Source: Vibrio injensis (GTDB taxonomy: Bacteria > Pseudomonadota > Gammaproteobacteria > Enterobacterales > Vibrionaceae). Taken from it: a DNA stretch of 64,000 nt. The stretch spans positions 248,001 through 312,000 of the forward strand of contig NZ_BDJF01000016.1 of the NCBI RefSeq assembly GCF_001895205.1, given 5' to 3'. The position numbers and the translations under genes were made by a program. Every line of letters starts with the position of its first letter. The stretch's first letter is position 1. Shown one piece after another: positions 18,823 through 30,355 of the stretch. The notes under the pieces are model-generated. The model searched no databases and was not told the origin of the DNA. It saw nothing but the letters and a program-made list of their open reading frames with translations.

Positions 18823-21585
18823 ATGAACACACGAATAATGGTTGGGCTAATTTCCCTTTCTTTACTGGGTTGTATCTCTCACCACCCTACTACACCTTTA
18901 CAAGCCGATCAGCGATGGGTAACGGGTCAATTAGAGAATGGCTTAACCTATCATCTGTACCCTGATCATCATCAACCTGTTTCCATTCGTTTTTATGTCC
19001 ATGCTGGGTCACTACAAGAAAGTCCTGAACAATCCGGCTACGCGCATTTCGTCGAACATATGGCCTTTAATGGCAGTATCCATTACCAACATAATGATGT
19101 GATTAAGATGGTGCAGCAGACCGGAGCCAGCTTTGGGGCCGACCTGAATGCATTTACTAGCTACAAAGAAACCGTCTACAGCCTAGATTTGCCGGATAAC
19201 CTAGCGATAGACAAAGCATTACTCTGGTTTAGAGATATTGCCGATGGTCTACATTTTACGCCGCAAGAAGTTGAAAAAGAAAAAGGTGTGATCATGGGTG
19301 AATTTCGTTATCGAATGAGTGACGATAAACCATTTGAACAAAAATTTTATGAGCAATTAATCGCAAAAACGATTTATGCTCAACATGATGTGTTAGGAAC
19401 ACGAGATAGTGTTCAACAAGCGACTCCTGAACGCCTAAAAACCTTTTATCAAACGTGGTATCAACCTCAATTAACAGAAATTGTCATTACGGGTAATGTC
19501 ACTCTTGAGCAAGGTGAAAAATGGATTCAAGAGTACTTTGCTAACTGGCAAGCAGGTGAGACACCTCGCCCAATCCATCCAAGTAAAACAAAATTGGATA
19601 CACAAGATTTTATTGATTATGTCGCGACTGGTGAACACCCAAGTTTTTCTCTGTTAATCGATCGTGGAGAACATCGTATTACCAATCACGAACAGTTAAT
19701 CAATCATCGTCTAGATAATATTGCTGAACAACTGATCTCTTATCGACTTGCTGCCGAGTTTAATCAAGCCGCACAAGTTCATACTCAATTACATGCGATC
19801 AGTTATCGTATACTTGATCAACGCTATTCTCTGATCAGTGTGGCTTTTCCTTACCAACAAAGAGGCATGGTCACCGACCTTACCTTATCAACATTATCGT
19901 CACTCCGTGATTTTGGCGTCAGCGAGCAAGAGCTACTGGCGGTACTTCATTCGTACCAAGACGACCTCCTGTATGCAACTCAAAATAAGCATAATCGGTT
20001 ACCCCCTGAACATGCGAATGATCGAGTTTGGGCTATCTCTAACCAAGAGGTATTATCAAGCGAACTCGACTTCCAGCATGGCCTTAAACAATTACTCAGC
20101 AAAGCTTCTGTTGAAGAGGTCAATCGTCACTTAAAACAGTTACTACGTAGTGATGCCACTATCATTATTGGTGCTGATCGACAAGAAACTTTATCCAAAC
20201 TCACCAATCAACGAGGTCATATACAAAAAACCAAGCAACGCCGTGGGATAAAAACTGAAATAGCCGACATTAATCCTGCATTGTATCAACCCATACAACA
20301 AGGAGAGATTATTAGCTCACAGTCTATCAACACCGACCCTGATATTGTTCATTGGCAATTAGAAAATGGTGTGGATGCTTATTTATTAAGAACATATAGT
20401 GGGAAAAAAAAGCTGCAACTTTTTTACTCTAGCTTAGGTGGTTACGCTGCTTTACCCAATGACCTATTTTATGCAACCGATATTTCACCGACCGTTCTGA
20501 TGCAATCGGGTTTGGGTGACATGAATGGAGCACAAACGGACAGCTACTTGAAACGCAAAAACATGTCGATGGCGACCTTTATTGATAGCACCTCACACTG
20601 GTTAAGATTGGAAATGAATCAAAAGGATTTAGATGAAGGGTTCGCCATGATTCACCAGTTCTCTACACGGCCAAATCTTGATCTAATAAAACTGGATACG
20701 ACCAATCAGCAACACAGAGCTAACTTAAGTCAGTTTGTGGCGACGCCCCTTGGCCAACTCATTAAAACCGTTAGCCATGATTCTTATAATCCGAGCAGTG
20801 CCCATTGGTTTAGGGATACTCAAGATCAACCGACCCCGACGGCAGATCAAGTCATGCAAGTGCATCAACAACTCTTTCAGCAAGGTAACTTTACTTTGGT
20901 TATCGTTGGCGATGTGACTCCCTCGACCATCACTCCCTTATTACGTCAATATATTGCTAATATTCCACTAGCGCCAGCGCAACCACTTAGACTTACTGCG
21001 GACTATTCAACCTCCATCAGTTCACAATTAGAATTACCGATAAATACAGACAACCACACTCTGATTGTTCATCGTTATATTGCTGCTGATTCCTCAGTCA
21101 AAAGCGCAAAAACCGTGTTCCTAGAAGACATGCTCTATCGCCTAGCGACACAAAGATTATTAGCCAACATTAGAGAAAATAAAGGGTTGGATTATACCCC
21201 TGAGGTTATCCCACTCAATAAGGATAGTGAACCGAGTTCTGACTGGTCATTTATTACCACCATTGATTCAGCTTATGTTGAGCAAACACAACAAGCGGTT
21301 CAGGAAGTTATCGAGAGTTTAACGCAGCATATCAGCCAAGAAGAAGTACAAACTGTCGCGAAACAACTCATCGTAGATTTAAAACTATTACAAGATAAAC
21401 CAGAACAAATGGCATCAATGCTTAGCCGCTACCTTATTCATGGTTATGGTATTGAATCGCTAATGAATATCGAAGATACGGCGAATAGCGTTCGTGCTGA
21501 AGAGATGCAGCATCGAGCAAAGCAAATGTTTGGTGATACAAGTATCAAACAAATCAGTATCATGACACCTAAACAGAGCGGTTAA
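18823..21585 (+). CDS. M16 (insulinase-family) zinc protease lipoprotein
   Basis: A 920-residue PqqL-like M16 peptidase. The N-terminus has a lipobox LLGC (Cys17), so the protein should be lipid-anchored outside the cytoplasm. The inverted zinc motif HFVEH is at residues 75-79, and the third ligand Glu lies in the KEKGVIMGEF stretch (about 150-160). Two M16 halves follow; the second, inactive half is marked by VHWQLENGVDAYL. It likely cleaves peptides or small unfolded proteins in the periplasm. It stands alone, with an ERIC repeat between it and the convergent EAL gene. Confidence 0.92.
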   Translation: MNTRIMVGLISLSLLGCISHHPTTPLQADQRWVTGQLENGLTYHLYPDHHQPVSIRFYVHAGSLQESPEQSGYAHFVEHMAFNGSIHYQHNDVIKMVQQTGASFGADLNAFTSYKETVYSLDLPDNLAIDKALLWFRDIADGLHFTPQEVEKEKGVIMGEFRYRMSDDKPFEQKFYEQLIAKTIYAQHDVLGTRDSVQQATPERLKTFYQTWYQPQLTEIVITGNVTLEQGEKWIQEYFANWQAGETPRPIHPSKTKLDTQDFIDYVATGEHPSFSLLIDRGEHRITNHEQLINHRLDNIAEQLISYRLAAEFNQAAQVHTQLHAISYRILDQRYSLISVAFPYQQRGMVTDLTLSTLSSLRDFGVSEQELLAVLHSYQDDLLYATQNKHNRLPPEHANDRVWAISNQEVLSSELDFQHGLKQLLSKASVEEVNRHLKQLLRSDATIIIGADRQETLSKLTNQRGHIQKTKQRRGIKTEIADINPALYQPIQQGEIISSQSINTDPDIVHWQLENGVDAYLLRTYSGKKKLQLFYSSLGGYAALPNDLFYATDISPTVLMQSGLGDMNGAQTDSYLKRKNMSMATFIDSTSHWLRLEMNQKDLDEGFAMIHQFSTRPNLDLIKLDTTNQQHRANLSQFVATPLGQLIKTVSHDSYNPSSAHWFRDTQDQPTPTADQVMQVHQQLFQQGNFTLVIVGDVTPSTITPLLRQYIANIPLAPAQPLRLTADYSTSISSQLELPINTDNHTLIVHRYIAADSSVKSAKTVFLEDMLYRLATQRLLANIRENKGLDYTPEVIPLNKDSEPSSDWSFITTIDSAYVEQTQQAVQEVIESLTQHISQEEVQTVAKQLIVDLKLLQDKPEQMASMLSRYLIHGYGIESLMNIEDTANSVRAEEMQHRAKQMFGDTSIKQISIMTPKQSG

Positions 21586-21627
21586 TCGAGTAGCCGAAGA
21601 CAACACAGCGACTGACCCGAGAAACTC

Positions 21628-21744
21628 AAACGACTTGGAGTTGCAGATAGGTGGCAAGTAAGTTTATCCCCATGAGCATAGACATGCTACAGGATTAGGC
21701 TGAACGAACATGGTCAACACCGCTGCAGCTTCAAGTAGGAAGGG
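21628..21744 (+). repeat. ERIC element
   Basis: The stretch GGAGTTGCAGATAGGTGGCA, then TTATCCCCATGAGC, GGCTGAACGAAC, GGTCAACACCGCTGCAG and CTTCAAGTAGGAAGGG follows the enterobacterial repetitive intergenic consensus block by block, at about its full length. ERIC copies are transcribed, palindromic, non-coding repeats found between genes in enterobacteria and vibrios. This one lies between two converging genes and seems to replace a conventional terminator. Confidence 0.8.
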
Positions 21745-21797
21745 AGTAGAGCCGTCAGGCTTGTCAGGGGTATCTAGAAGAAAACGACACTAAGTGA

Positions 21798-24278
21798 TCA
21801 CAAAAACGGTTGTCTTTCTGCTAAATGCAGCAAGACATCCGTCTGAGTCAGTAAGCCCTTATATTTATCTCCATCCACCAAAACCCAAGGAAACGGGGTT
21901 TCATTACTGATTAATTCCGAGATTTTATCTTGTTTGGTGTCCGCATTAAGTTGGGTAAAATGAACTTGCATCAACTGGTTAACAGGTCGTCGCCAAATCG
22001 CAGCTTCACGCATCGTTTCCAATTCGGTTCCCATCGTCGGCGTTAAGTGCAAATTTAACGTCTCTCTCTGCACAATTCCAACACAAACCCCTTTATTGAT
22101 AACTGGTAGTGCGTCGGTTTGTGTCACTTTAAAATACTTGTCAACCAAAGAAAGAGGCTCACTCGGATCAAGATGTGGTTTGCCTTTAAATAAATGGATT
22201 AAGCTGGTTTTCTTTTGTTGCTGATCAGATTTAGTATCGATTCCTACTAAGTTTTGACGATAATTTTTCGCTTGATGTAGTGACGTAAAAGGCAATGGTT
22301 TAGAAAAAAAATAGCCTTGCATATAATCGACACCCAATGACTTCAATACGGTCATTTCTTGTTCAGTTTCAACCCCTTCTGCAACAACCTTAATCCCTAG
22401 ACTATGACATAAGCCAATGATCATATTTACTATTTTGCATTTATTACTACCAAGCTGAATATCAGTAACAAACTCACGATCGATTTTTAAATAATCAAAA
22501 TGGCAATCACTTAAATAAGTAAACGAAGAATATCCGGTACCAAAATCATCAATCGCAACGGTTACACCTTGTTCACGCAGTGATTTTAATGCGTTAGCTT
22601 GCTTTGACTGGCTATCGAAATAAGCACTTTCGGTTAACTCTATGGTGATGGATTGTGGGCTATCGGTGTAATTTTCTATCATCTCTAAAGTGTTGGTTAA
22701 TATTTGTACCGCATCCATTTTGCTATTAAAAGAGCGATTAATGGTTAATCCAATATGTTGCCCAAACAGCATTTTAATTTTGGGTAAAGCCTGCAGAGAA
22801 AGAATACCGACCGTTCTATCTAACTCGCTGATCAAGTTAAGATCCTCAGCAATACTGATCATTTCTTGAGTTGTGAATGCATTATCCTTAGTGGCTTTAA
22901 AACGGCATAATGCTTCAAACTTTACGATTTCCCAAGTTTTGGTATCGACGATGGGTTGATAATGAACCTCGAGATCCCTTTCAGAAATCGCTTTGCTCAC
23001 TAAATCCTCTAAGGATTTGCGACGCTTAACTTGTTGATGTATTTCACTGTGATAGAAACTAATCGTTTTCGACTCACCGGCATGTTGCTCAAGCATCGCT
23101 TGCATAGCATGGGTGACCATTCTAGCCGGTGTTTTGGCATCTAATTCTAAAACAGACACGCCAATACGGCCACCAATCACCGTGGCATATATTTCAGATT
23201 CTTTCTTTAAGTCTTGCATGAAACGTCGAATGGCATGTTGAATTTGTCGAAAATCTGTCGTTTTTTGGCACTTAGTACATGCTAAACACACAGCATAAAT
23301 ATCTTTACCAACATAACCTGTCAGTTTGACTTCTTCGCTATTAACCAAGAAATTAGACAACATGACCATCTCAGCATGGCGATGCTCCGTCGAAAATTGA
23401 GGCTGAAAAACAAGCACAATTAATGTTGTATCTTCTTGATTTTCTTTCTGGTAGATACTCAGTAAATCTTTAAATTTCTCTTCCGTTGGCAATTGGGTCA
23501 GCAGATCAATTTCGCCTAATGGCATATCAGCTACTCGATAAAGGCTTTCTGACAAATCCAAAGTCATCCCTAAAAAAAATACCCGACCATCCTGTAAAGT
23601 AATTTTCTGAATGGTTAACTCTTGTGGCGAGATTTTTCCTGATGCGAGACGATTTAAAATCACCCCGCTCCAAGTACCATAATGATTAATGTCATGCCAC
23701 ATAGATTGATAAAAGTCGGCTGAGTGCTTTTGACTATTAAAAATACTGGCCTTTAAACCGAGTAATTCGCTTTGTTTAAAACCCGAATATTGCTCAAAAT
23801 AACGGTTACACGCTAGGATTCTCGTATCCTGATCAGTCAGCATAAATCCATGATGTGTGTTATCAAAGAGGTCTTCAAATAACTTAGCTAATGCTCTTAC
23901 CGAACCGAGTTTTATTAATGGTTGTATGGTTCCTTTCAGTAAAACGGCAGAAATCCGCTCAATGAAAAATTCGACATAAATTAGCGTTTTTTCAGCAATA
24001 ACCAGACTGCAATTGAAATAATGACTCTCACCCGTTTCAATCACATACTTAAAACAACGCTTCATTTCAGCCGCTTTACTCGGAGTCATATAACGTAAAA
24101 TATCTTTAATATTAGTCGTAGAGTGCTGCATAGAAAACAAGTGATTGAGCATTGCTTGATCACAAATAAACTCGTGAGTTTCAATGTTTAGCGACCACGC
24201 AATAGCGCTATATCCCACATTAGTAGGGTGCTTTGAGGACTTCTTCTGCAAGCATTCTTGAGAATCTACTTGTGTCAT
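21798..24278 (-). CDS. PAS-GGDEF(degenerate)-EAL-CBS signalling protein
   Basis: An 826-residue cytoplasmic protein. A PAS domain is seen around LFDNTHHGFMLTDQDTRILACNRYFEQ, then a GGDEF-like domain that has lost the signature (ISVLELD at the equivalent place). The EAL domain follows with EVHYQPIVD, FEALCRF, ELTESAYF and DDFGTGYSS, so it keeps metal-binding residues of an active c-di-GMP phosphodiesterase. The C-terminus carries a pair of CBS-like repeats ending in YKGLLTQTDVLLHLAE. I start at the ATG at 24278 because GGGA lies upstream; the frame continues open to 24350. Confidence 0.88.
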   Translation of the reverse strand: MTQVDSQECLQKKSSKHPTNVGYSAIAWSLNIETHEFICDQAMLNHLFSMQHSTTNIKDILRYMTPSKAAEMKRCFKYVIETGESHYFNCSLVIAEKTLIYVEFFIERISAVLLKGTIQPLIKLGSVRALAKLFEDLFDNTHHGFMLTDQDTRILACNRYFEQYSGFKQSELLGLKASIFNSQKHSADFYQSMWHDINHYGTWSGVILNRLASGKISPQELTIQKITLQDGRVFFLGMTLDLSESLYRVADMPLGEIDLLTQLPTEEKFKDLLSIYQKENQEDTTLIVLVFQPQFSTEHRHAEMVMLSNFLVNSEEVKLTGYVGKDIYAVCLACTKCQKTTDFRQIQHAIRRFMQDLKKESEIYATVIGGRIGVSVLELDAKTPARMVTHAMQAMLEQHAGESKTISFYHSEIHQQVKRRKSLEDLVSKAISERDLEVHYQPIVDTKTWEIVKFEALCRFKATKDNAFTTQEMISIAEDLNLISELDRTVGILSLQALPKIKMLFGQHIGLTINRSFNSKMDAVQILTNTLEMIENYTDSPQSITIELTESAYFDSQSKQANALKSLREQGVTVAIDDFGTGYSSFTYLSDCHFDYLKIDREFVTDIQLGSNKCKIVNMIIGLCHSLGIKVVAEGVETEQEMTVLKSLGVDYMQGYFFSKPLPFTSLHQAKNYRQNLVGIDTKSDQQQKKTSLIHLFKGKPHLDPSEPLSLVDKYFKVTQTDALPVINKGVCVGIVQRETLNLHLTPTMGTELETMREAAIWRRPVNQLMQVHFTQLNADTKQDKISELISNETPFPWVLVDGDKYKGLLTQTDVLLHLAERQPFL

Positions 24279-24568
24279 AATTATCCCAGCCTTGAGCCTA
24301 ACTGACGTTCCTGAACAAGTCATACTCACCATGAAGCAATAAACTTGCACGAATAAAAACTACTTGCCTACTAATTAATGTAGACCATGTCACAGAAAAT
24401 GACCCAAAAAATCTCTTAATTTGACTTCAAAAGATTTTTAACTTTTTAGTCAATACGTTGACGAACATGTTTCATTAAAAAATGGTCTACATATAACTGA
24501 GCAGGTTCCCCTAGATACTACTGATACAAGTCGTTATAATGCGCGGCTCATCTATCAGAGGTTAAAAT

Positions 24569-26782
24569 ATGCACAGCAATATCACTCCTATCCATCACTA
24601 TAAAAAATACTGGGCTGAATGCTTTGGAACGGCACCCTTTCTTCCTACCAGTAAGCAAGAGATGGATGCGCTAGGATGGGATAGCTGCGATATCATTATT
24701 GTCACTGGCGACGCGTATGTTGATCACCCCAGTTTTGGGATGGCGATCATTGGCCGCTTGCTAGAAGCGCAAGGTTTTCGGGTCGGTATCATTGCTCAGC
24801 CGGAATGGCATAATAAAGAGGCTTTTATGGCTCTGGGTAAGCCAAATCTCTTTTTTGGCATCACCGCAGGTAACATGGACTCGATGATTAACCGCTATAC
24901 CTCTGATAAAAAACTACGTCATGATGATGCTTATACACCAAATAATGAAGGTGGAAAGCGCCCTGATCGCGCAACCTTAGTCTATTCTCAACGCTGCCGA
25001 GAAGCTTATAAAGATGTCCCATTAGTCTTAGGTGGTATTGAAGCGAGCTTACGCCGCGTTGCTCATTATGATTATTGGTCTGATAAAGTTCGTCGTTCGG
25101 TGCTGTTCGATGCCAAAGCTGATATTTTGTTATTTGGTAATGCGGAACGCGCTTTAGTCGAAGTTGCCCATCGTTTGGCTAATGGTGACGCTATTACTGA
25201 GATGACCAATATTCGTGGCACGGCGGTTATCCTACCTGCCGCACCCGACCATTACACGATTATTGATTCTTCACGGATTGAAAAACCGGGTAAGGCGTTT
25301 GTACCGATAAATCCTTATGCGGTAGAGACTCAGTGTGAGACAAATCAGGAAAAAGAAGCCGAAGCGAAGCCAATCACCATTCGTCCTTCTCGTCACGATG
25401 CAGCAACGACAGCTGTACGTTTACCAGCCTTTGAAAAACTGAATAATGACCGGATCTTATACGCCCATGCGAGCCGCGTGTTGCATTTAGAAACTAATCC
25501 CTATTCGGGACGTGCATTAATTCAGCGTCATGGTGATCGTGAATTGTGGGTCAACCAAGCCCCAATTCCACTCACCACCGAAGAGATGGATTACGTATTT
25601 GGATTAAATTACGCTCGAGTGCCTCATCCTCAATACGGCCAAGCCAAAATCCCCGCTTACGATATGATTAAAACCTCGGTGAACATTATGCGCGGCTGTT
25701 TTGGCGGCTGTTCATTTTGTTCCATTACCGAGCATGAAGGACGTATTATTCAAAACCGCTCAAAAGAGTCGATCCTCAATGAGATGGAAGAAATTCGCGA
25801 TAAAGTGCCTGGGTTTACGGGGACTATCTCTGATCTAGGAGGTCCAACCGCCAATATGTACCGTTTGGGCTGTAGCGATCCTAAAGCAGAAATGAACTGT
25901 CGTCGTCCGTCGTGTGTTTTTCCGGGTATTTGCCATAAACTCAATACTGATCATAAACATACCATTGATCTTTATCGTGAAGCGCGCAAGGTAAAGGGCA
26001 TCAAAAAAGTGATGATTGCTTCTGGTGTACGCTATGATTTAGCGATTGAGTCGCCAGAATATGTGCGTGAATTGGTCACTCACCACGTGGGCGGTTATCT
26101 AAAAATTGCTCCTGAACATACCGAAAAGAACCCACTCGATCTAATGATGAAACCGGGTATGGGCACCTATAACCGTTTTAAAGAGATGTTTGAGAAATAC
26201 AGTGCTGAAGCAGGTAAAAAACAGTATTTAATCCCTTACTTTATTTCTGCTCATCCGGGTACCGAGGATGAAGACATGCTCAACCTCGCGTTGTGGTTGA
26301 AATCCAATAATTATCAATGTGATCAGGTACAAAACTTCTACCCATCGCCGATGTGTAACGCGACAGCAATGTATTACTCCGAAACCAACCCATTAAAACG
26401 AGTCAAGTACAAAAAACGGGAAGAGGTGACTGTCGCTAAAGGTGAGCGCCAACGTCGATTGCATAAAGCATTACTACGTTATCATGACCCACTTAACTGG
26501 CCATTGATCCGTGAAGCTCTAATTAACATGGGTAAAAAACATCTAATCGGAGACAAAGCAACCTGTTTAGTACCCGCTGATGATGTTGAAGCTCGCACTC
26601 CAGCCCAGCGGCGTAAGTCTGGCCGCCACGGCGCGAATCGATTTGCGACCAAACATACCAATACCCAACCTGGGTTTGATGCTCTACGCAGTAATGCTAA
26701 ACCTCATACGGCTAAAAATACATCATCGCCTAAAGGGAAAAATCGCACCACCAAACCAACCGCTAAATCTGCTCGCCCTTAA
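24569..26782 (+). CDS. ygiQ: YgiQ-family radical SAM protein
   Basis: A 737-residue radical SAM protein of the UPF0313/YgiQ family. The iron-sulfur motif CFGGCSFC (CxxxCxxC) begins at about residue 377. An N-terminal domain of unknown function precedes it, and the C-terminal tail from about 690 is basic, low-complexity and probably disordered. The chemistry is radical-based, but the substrate is unknown. It is preceded by GAGG and followed by a clear terminator. Confidence 0.94.
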   Translation: MHSNITPIHHYKKYWAECFGTAPFLPTSKQEMDALGWDSCDIIIVTGDAYVDHPSFGMAIIGRLLEAQGFRVGIIAQPEWHNKEAFMALGKPNLFFGITAGNMDSMINRYTSDKKLRHDDAYTPNNEGGKRPDRATLVYSQRCREAYKDVPLVLGGIEASLRRVAHYDYWSDKVRRSVLFDAKADILLFGNAERALVEVAHRLANGDAITEMTNIRGTAVILPAAPDHYTIIDSSRIEKPGKAFVPINPYAVETQCETNQEKEAEAKPITIRPSRHDAATTAVRLPAFEKLNNDRILYAHASRVLHLETNPYSGRALIQRHGDRELWVNQAPIPLTTEEMDYVFGLNYARVPHPQYGQAKIPAYDMIKTSVNIMRGCFGGCSFCSITEHEGRIIQNRSKESILNEMEEIRDKVPGFTGTISDLGGPTANMYRLGCSDPKAEMNCRRPSCVFPGICHKLNTDHKHTIDLYREARKVKGIKKVMIASGVRYDLAIESPEYVRELVTHHVGGYLKIAPEHTEKNPLDLMMKPGMGTYNRFKEMFEKYSAEAGKKQYLIPYFISAHPGTEDEDMLNLALWLKSNNYQCDQVQNFYPSPMCNATAMYYSETNPLKRVKYKKREEVTVAKGERQRRLHKALLRYHDPLNWPLIREALINMGKKHLIGDKATCLVPADDVEARTPAQRRKSGRHGANRFATKHTNTQPGFDALRSNAKPHTAKNTSSPKGKNRTTKPTAKSARP

Positions 26783-26804
26783 TCGCTTAGCTTATATTGG
26801 ATAT

Positions 26805-26837
26805 AAAAAACTCAGGCAAACCGCCTGAGTTTTTTTA
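26805..26837 (+). terminator. Bidirectional terminator between ygiQ and the chemoreceptor
   Basis: AAAAAACTCAGGC and GCCTGAGTTTTTT form a 13-bp stem around AAACC, with T tracts in both directions. Confidence 0.93.
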
Positions 26838-26852
26838 TTAAAGGGGGGAGAA

Positions 26853-28721
26853 TTAAACAATAAACTTGTTCATCACCGCCTCTTGACGACGAACATCTTC
26901 AAGCTGCTCTTGCATCTGTTGGTTAGATTGGCTGGCGGTATCCGATACTTGTACTGATAAATCTTTAATTTTTACCGTATTGGTATTAATTTCTTCAGCC
27001 ACCAAACTTTGCTCTTCAGCCGCCGACGCGATTTGCATATTCATATCACTAATTTGCTGAATCGCTTGACGGATACGCAATAAAGCATCGTTCGCTTCGC
27101 TCGCCTTGGCGACGGTCTCTGTGGCCGTATCTTTACTTTGCCTCATCGCTCCAGCGACTGAGCTTGAACCCACTTGCAGTTGTTCGATCATACTGCGAAT
27201 CTCTGTCGTCGACTGTTGCGTGCGCTGAGCAAGTGTACGTACTTCATCAGCCACAACCGCAAAACCACGACCAGATTCCCCCGCTCGCGCAGCTTCAATC
27301 GCTGCATTTAAAGCCAACAAGTTGGTTTGATCGGCAATATCATTAATGACTTTTAAAATGGTCTCGATGTTGGAGGTCGCACTTTCTAATTGCTTGACCT
27401 CTTCTACTGCTTGATCAATCCGTAACGCCAGAGAGTTAATCGCTTCCGTGGTATGCGATACCACTTCAGATCCTTGTTCCGTCGCGTTGTCCGCCTCTTG
27501 TGCTGCCGAAGCCGCCCCTTGCGCATTGCCAGCTACATTCATCGCTGTCGCAGCCATTTCATTCATTGCTGTTGCCAACTGCTCAACTTCATGCATCTGA
27601 CTTTGCATTGCTTCTGTCGATGCTTGTAATCCGTGCGCCGTGGATTCAGTGCTGTGCATGATCTGTTGACCAATCTGCTTCGACTCTTTAATCAACTGCT
27701 GCAGAGTTTCGGTAAAGCGATTAAAGCCGCTAGCTAATCGAGCAAACTCATAATCGGTATTGGTATCAAGCCGCTTGGTCAAATCTCCCTGCCCAGAAGC
27801 AACATCTTGAATCGCATCATTGAGGGTGTCCAATGGACGCATTAAAATGCGGATCACAAAAGAAAGAATCAAGGTACTGACCACCAATGCCAGCAGTGAG
27901 TAAATCAACGCACTACGCCGCAAATCATCAACCGCAGCAAACGCAATGCTCTCATCCAGTAAAACTCCAACTGACCAAGTTTCGCCAGGAATGGGAACAA
28001 AACGTAATTGATAGTCTTGATTATTAATCCTCACTTCTTGTACATCACGACTGATACGTACATTCGGTAAGAAAGCCGACATTGGTTCACCATTAAAACG
28101 CGCCTCAGGGTGAGCAACCGTCGTACCATCATCAGAAACAATAAATAGATAACCGGCATCAAATAAAGAGACTTGGTTAACCAGTTCGGCAAGAGACACT
28201 AGGCTAACATCAAAAAATATTGCCCCCGAAAATTGCCCTCGATAATTGACTGGTGTAGCAATTGAGATCAAAATCTCTCCCGTAGCTGAATCGGCGTAGG
28301 GCGCGGTAATGGTTAATTTCCCTGCATTTTTAGCATCACGATACCAAGGCCGAACTCTTGGATCCCATGTTGCTCCGGGGTTCCAACTTGGGTCACTACC
28401 GACATAAGAGCCATCTTTATCATAACCAAACCCGACCAAAATAAAACTTTTCGCTAAAGCCCTCTGGCGAAGCACATCGGCGACACTTCGAGGATCAATA
28501 TCGACCTGAACCAGCTCTGTGACATACTGAGCTAACGCTTTACTACCACTGAGATCTTTACTCACCGTATTGCGCACCCCACTAACAATTTCTTCGACGC
28601 TGCTATTCACTTGAGTTTCAATCTCAGAGCGCATAGTAAAATACTGTTGCGTCGACAAAAGTGTCAGCGTCAAAAGTAGCATCACGGATGACGCTGCGAC
28701 TACTTTATGACTGAATTTCAT
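26853..28721 (-). CDS. Methyl-accepting chemotaxis protein with dCache sensor
   Basis: A 622-residue chemoreceptor. A first membrane segment (about residues 7-24) is followed by a periplasmic double-Cache sensor; the ligand-facing pattern DPSWNPG...[12 protein letters not shown] is typical of dCache_1. A second membrane segment is at about 275-297, then a HAMP domain and the cytoplasmic signalling hairpin with the near-invariant tip [16 protein letters not shown]. The ligand is not predictable by eye; amino acids or amines are common for dCache. GAGGGA precedes the start. It has its own transcript. Confidence 0.94.
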   Translation of the reverse strand: MKFSHKVVAASSVMLLLTLTLLSTQQYFTMRSEIETQVNSSVEEIVSGVRNTVSKDLSGSKALAQYVTELVQVDIDPRSVADVLRQRALAKSFILVGFGYDKDGSYVGSDPSWNPGATWDPRVRPWYRDAKNAGKLTITAPYADSATGEILISIATPVNYRGQFSGAIFFDVSLVSLAELVNQVSLFDAGYLFIVSDDGTTVAHPEARFNGEPMSAFLPNVRISRDVQEVRINNQDYQLRFVPIPGETWSVGVLLDESIAFAAVDDLRRSALIYSLLALVVSTLILSFVIRILMRPLDTLNDAIQDVASGQGDLTKRLDTNTDYEFARLASGFNRFTETLQQLIKESKQIGQQIMHSTESTAHGLQASTEAMQSQMHEVEQLATAMNEMAATAMNVAGNAQGAASAAQEADNATEQGSEVVSHTTEAINSLALRIDQAVEEVKQLESATSNIETILKVINDIADQTNLLALNAAIEAARAGESGRGFAVVADEVRTLAQRTQQSTTEIRSMIEQLQVGSSSVAGAMRQSKDTATETVAKASEANDALLRIRQAIQQISDMNMQIASAAEEQSLVAEEINTNTVKIKDLSVQVSDTASQSNQQMQEQLEDVRRQEAVMNKFIV

Positions 28722-28963
28722 GGTTTATCCCTCAAAGCAAACTATCTTCATGCATGGTTGTGCATGCTCACGTCCTTAATTGTTAGGGTCAGACAAAGGG
28801 ATGACAGCAACATAACGTTACTAGGATCGATTTACTCCAACTCACTAAGGTTTGCTAAGCCATTTACACCAAACCAACTCTATTTTTATGCACTAAGTAT
28901 GAACCAAGATCGCTGATTGTGCTGAACAAAACATCGATTACTATCAAATTTATCAAGAATAAA

Positions 28964-29003
28964 AAAACCGCAGTAAGGATAAGAGGTCTCTCACTGCGGT
29001 TTT
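28964..29003 (-). terminator. Terminator after serC
   Basis: On the minus strand ACTGCGGTTTT closes a stem with AAAACCGCAGT (11 bp, 18-base loop), followed by a run of T, 20 bases after the serC stop. Confidence 0.88.
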
Positions 29004-29023
29004 ATTTTGAAAAATAAGATAAA

Positions 29024-30118
29024 TTACGCGTATTGCTCGGCAAACTCTTGCATAAAATCGACCAGAGCTTGTACCCCTTCTAATGGCATCGCATTGTAAA
29101 TAGATGCGCGCATACCACCAGAAACCCGATGGCCTTTTAGCGAAACTAATCCTCGAGTTTCAGCCAATGACAAAAAAGTGTCATCAAGCTCAGGTTTGGC
29201 TAATTGAAACGGCACGTTCATTAACGAACGATTATCTGGATGGATGGTATTCCGATAAAAATCTGACGAGTCAATGTAGTCGTACAGCAAGGCTCCCTTC
29301 GCTCGGTTAATCTTCTCTATTGCTTGAACACCGCCTTGCTGTTTGAGCCATTGAAATACTAATCCTGACAGATACCATGCAAACGTCGGCGGTGTATTAA
29401 ACATCGATTCTTGTTCGGCCAACAATTGATAGTTAAGAATACTCGGTAGCACTTCATGGGCTAAACCAAGTAAATCATCACGCACAATCACAATACAGAT
29501 CCCTGCGGGCCCAATGTTCTTCTGCGCGCCAGCATAAATTACGCCATAACGAGAAACATCGATCTCCCGAGATAAAATCGTCGATGACATATCCGCCACA
29601 ATCGGTTTATCCGTGATCGGCAAATCATTAATCTCAATACCATCAATCGTTTCATTGGGACAAAAATGCACGTAAGCCGCTTCTGGATCAATCACCCACT
29701 CACTGGCTGGTCGTACCGCGGTTTTGCCTTGCTTATTGATTTTTGCGTCAAACACATCGACACGACAATATTTTTTGGCTTCTTTGACTGCACTCGCGGC
29801 CCAGTATCCTGCATCAATATAGGTAGCCGTACTCGCCGACCCCAATAAATTTAGAGGGACTGCTGCGAATTGAGCTCGAGCACCGCCATGACAGAAAAGT
29901 ACCTTGTAATTATCAGGAACGTTGAGCAAATCACGCAAATCTTGTTCAGCCTGTTGAGCCACTTGAATAAAAGGCTTACTACGGTGGCTAATTTCCATCA
30001 CTGAGACGCCAAGACCATTCCAGTTCACCAACTCAGCTTGCGCTTTGTCCATGACGGCTTTAGGTAAAGCGGCGGGACCCGCACTAAAATTATAAATAGT
30101 GTCCGTATTCGGCTCCAT
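29024..30118 (-). CDS. serC: Phosphoserine aminotransferase
   Basis: A 364-residue PLP enzyme that makes 3-phosphoserine from 3-phosphohydroxypyruvate with glutamate, and also serves pyridoxal phosphate synthesis. The start region [11 protein letters not shown] is diagnostic; the PLP lysine is about residue 200 in [12 protein letters not shown]; the phosphate-binding [12 protein letters not shown] stretch is also conserved. AGGAG lies upstream. No aroA follows in this window, unlike the E. coli serC-aroA operon. Normal length. Confidence 0.97.
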   Translation of the reverse strand: MEPNTDTIYNFSAGPAALPKAVMDKAQAELVNWNGLGVSVMEISHRSKPFIQVAQQAEQDLRDLLNVPDNYKVLFCHGGARAQFAAVPLNLLGSASTATYIDAGYWAASAVKEAKKYCRVDVFDAKINKQGKTAVRPASEWVIDPEAAYVHFCPNETIDGIEINDLPITDKPIVADMSSTILSREIDVSRYGVIYAGAQKNIGPAGICIVIVRDDLLGLAHEVLPSILNYQLLAEQESMFNTPPTFAWYLSGLVFQWLKQQGGVQAIEKINRAKGALLYDYIDSSDFYRNTIHPDNRSLMNVPFQLAKPELDDTFLSLAETRGLVSLKGHRVSGGMRASIYNAMPLEGVQALVDFMQEFAEQYA

Positions 30119-30304
30119 GTATTGCTTGCTCCTGCTATCGAAAATGGGGAAATCATGTCAAAAATAAATAACCGCACTCACCACCCCTCCCTAAAAATGG
30201 ATGCTGAGTGTTCTCGGTATACCATTTTTTTAAAAGAAGAAACAGCTTGAACTGACTGAAAATCAGCGGTTAATTATTTTTCAGTGACGGTATTTTAAAT
30301 GCCT

Positions 30305-30334
30305 TCAAAACCGCTCCCAAAGGAAGCGGTTTAA
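30305..30334 (-). terminator. Terminator after the YdgA-family gene
   Basis: On the minus strand AAACCGCT and AGCGGTTTT form an 8-bp stem around a 9-base loop, ending in a short T run. It lies about 22 bases after the stop of the upstream gene. Confidence 0.7.
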
Positions 30335-30355
30335 TGAAGGATAAAACAATCTTTA

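Noticed and set aside
26580..26828. 82-codon frame at the end of ygiQ
   Set aside because: Alternate frame of the basic low-complexity tail of YgiQ, ending inside the terminator.
28707..28916. 69-codon frame overlapping the chemoreceptor start
   Set aside because: Antisense over the start of the receptor gene, without a supported start or family.
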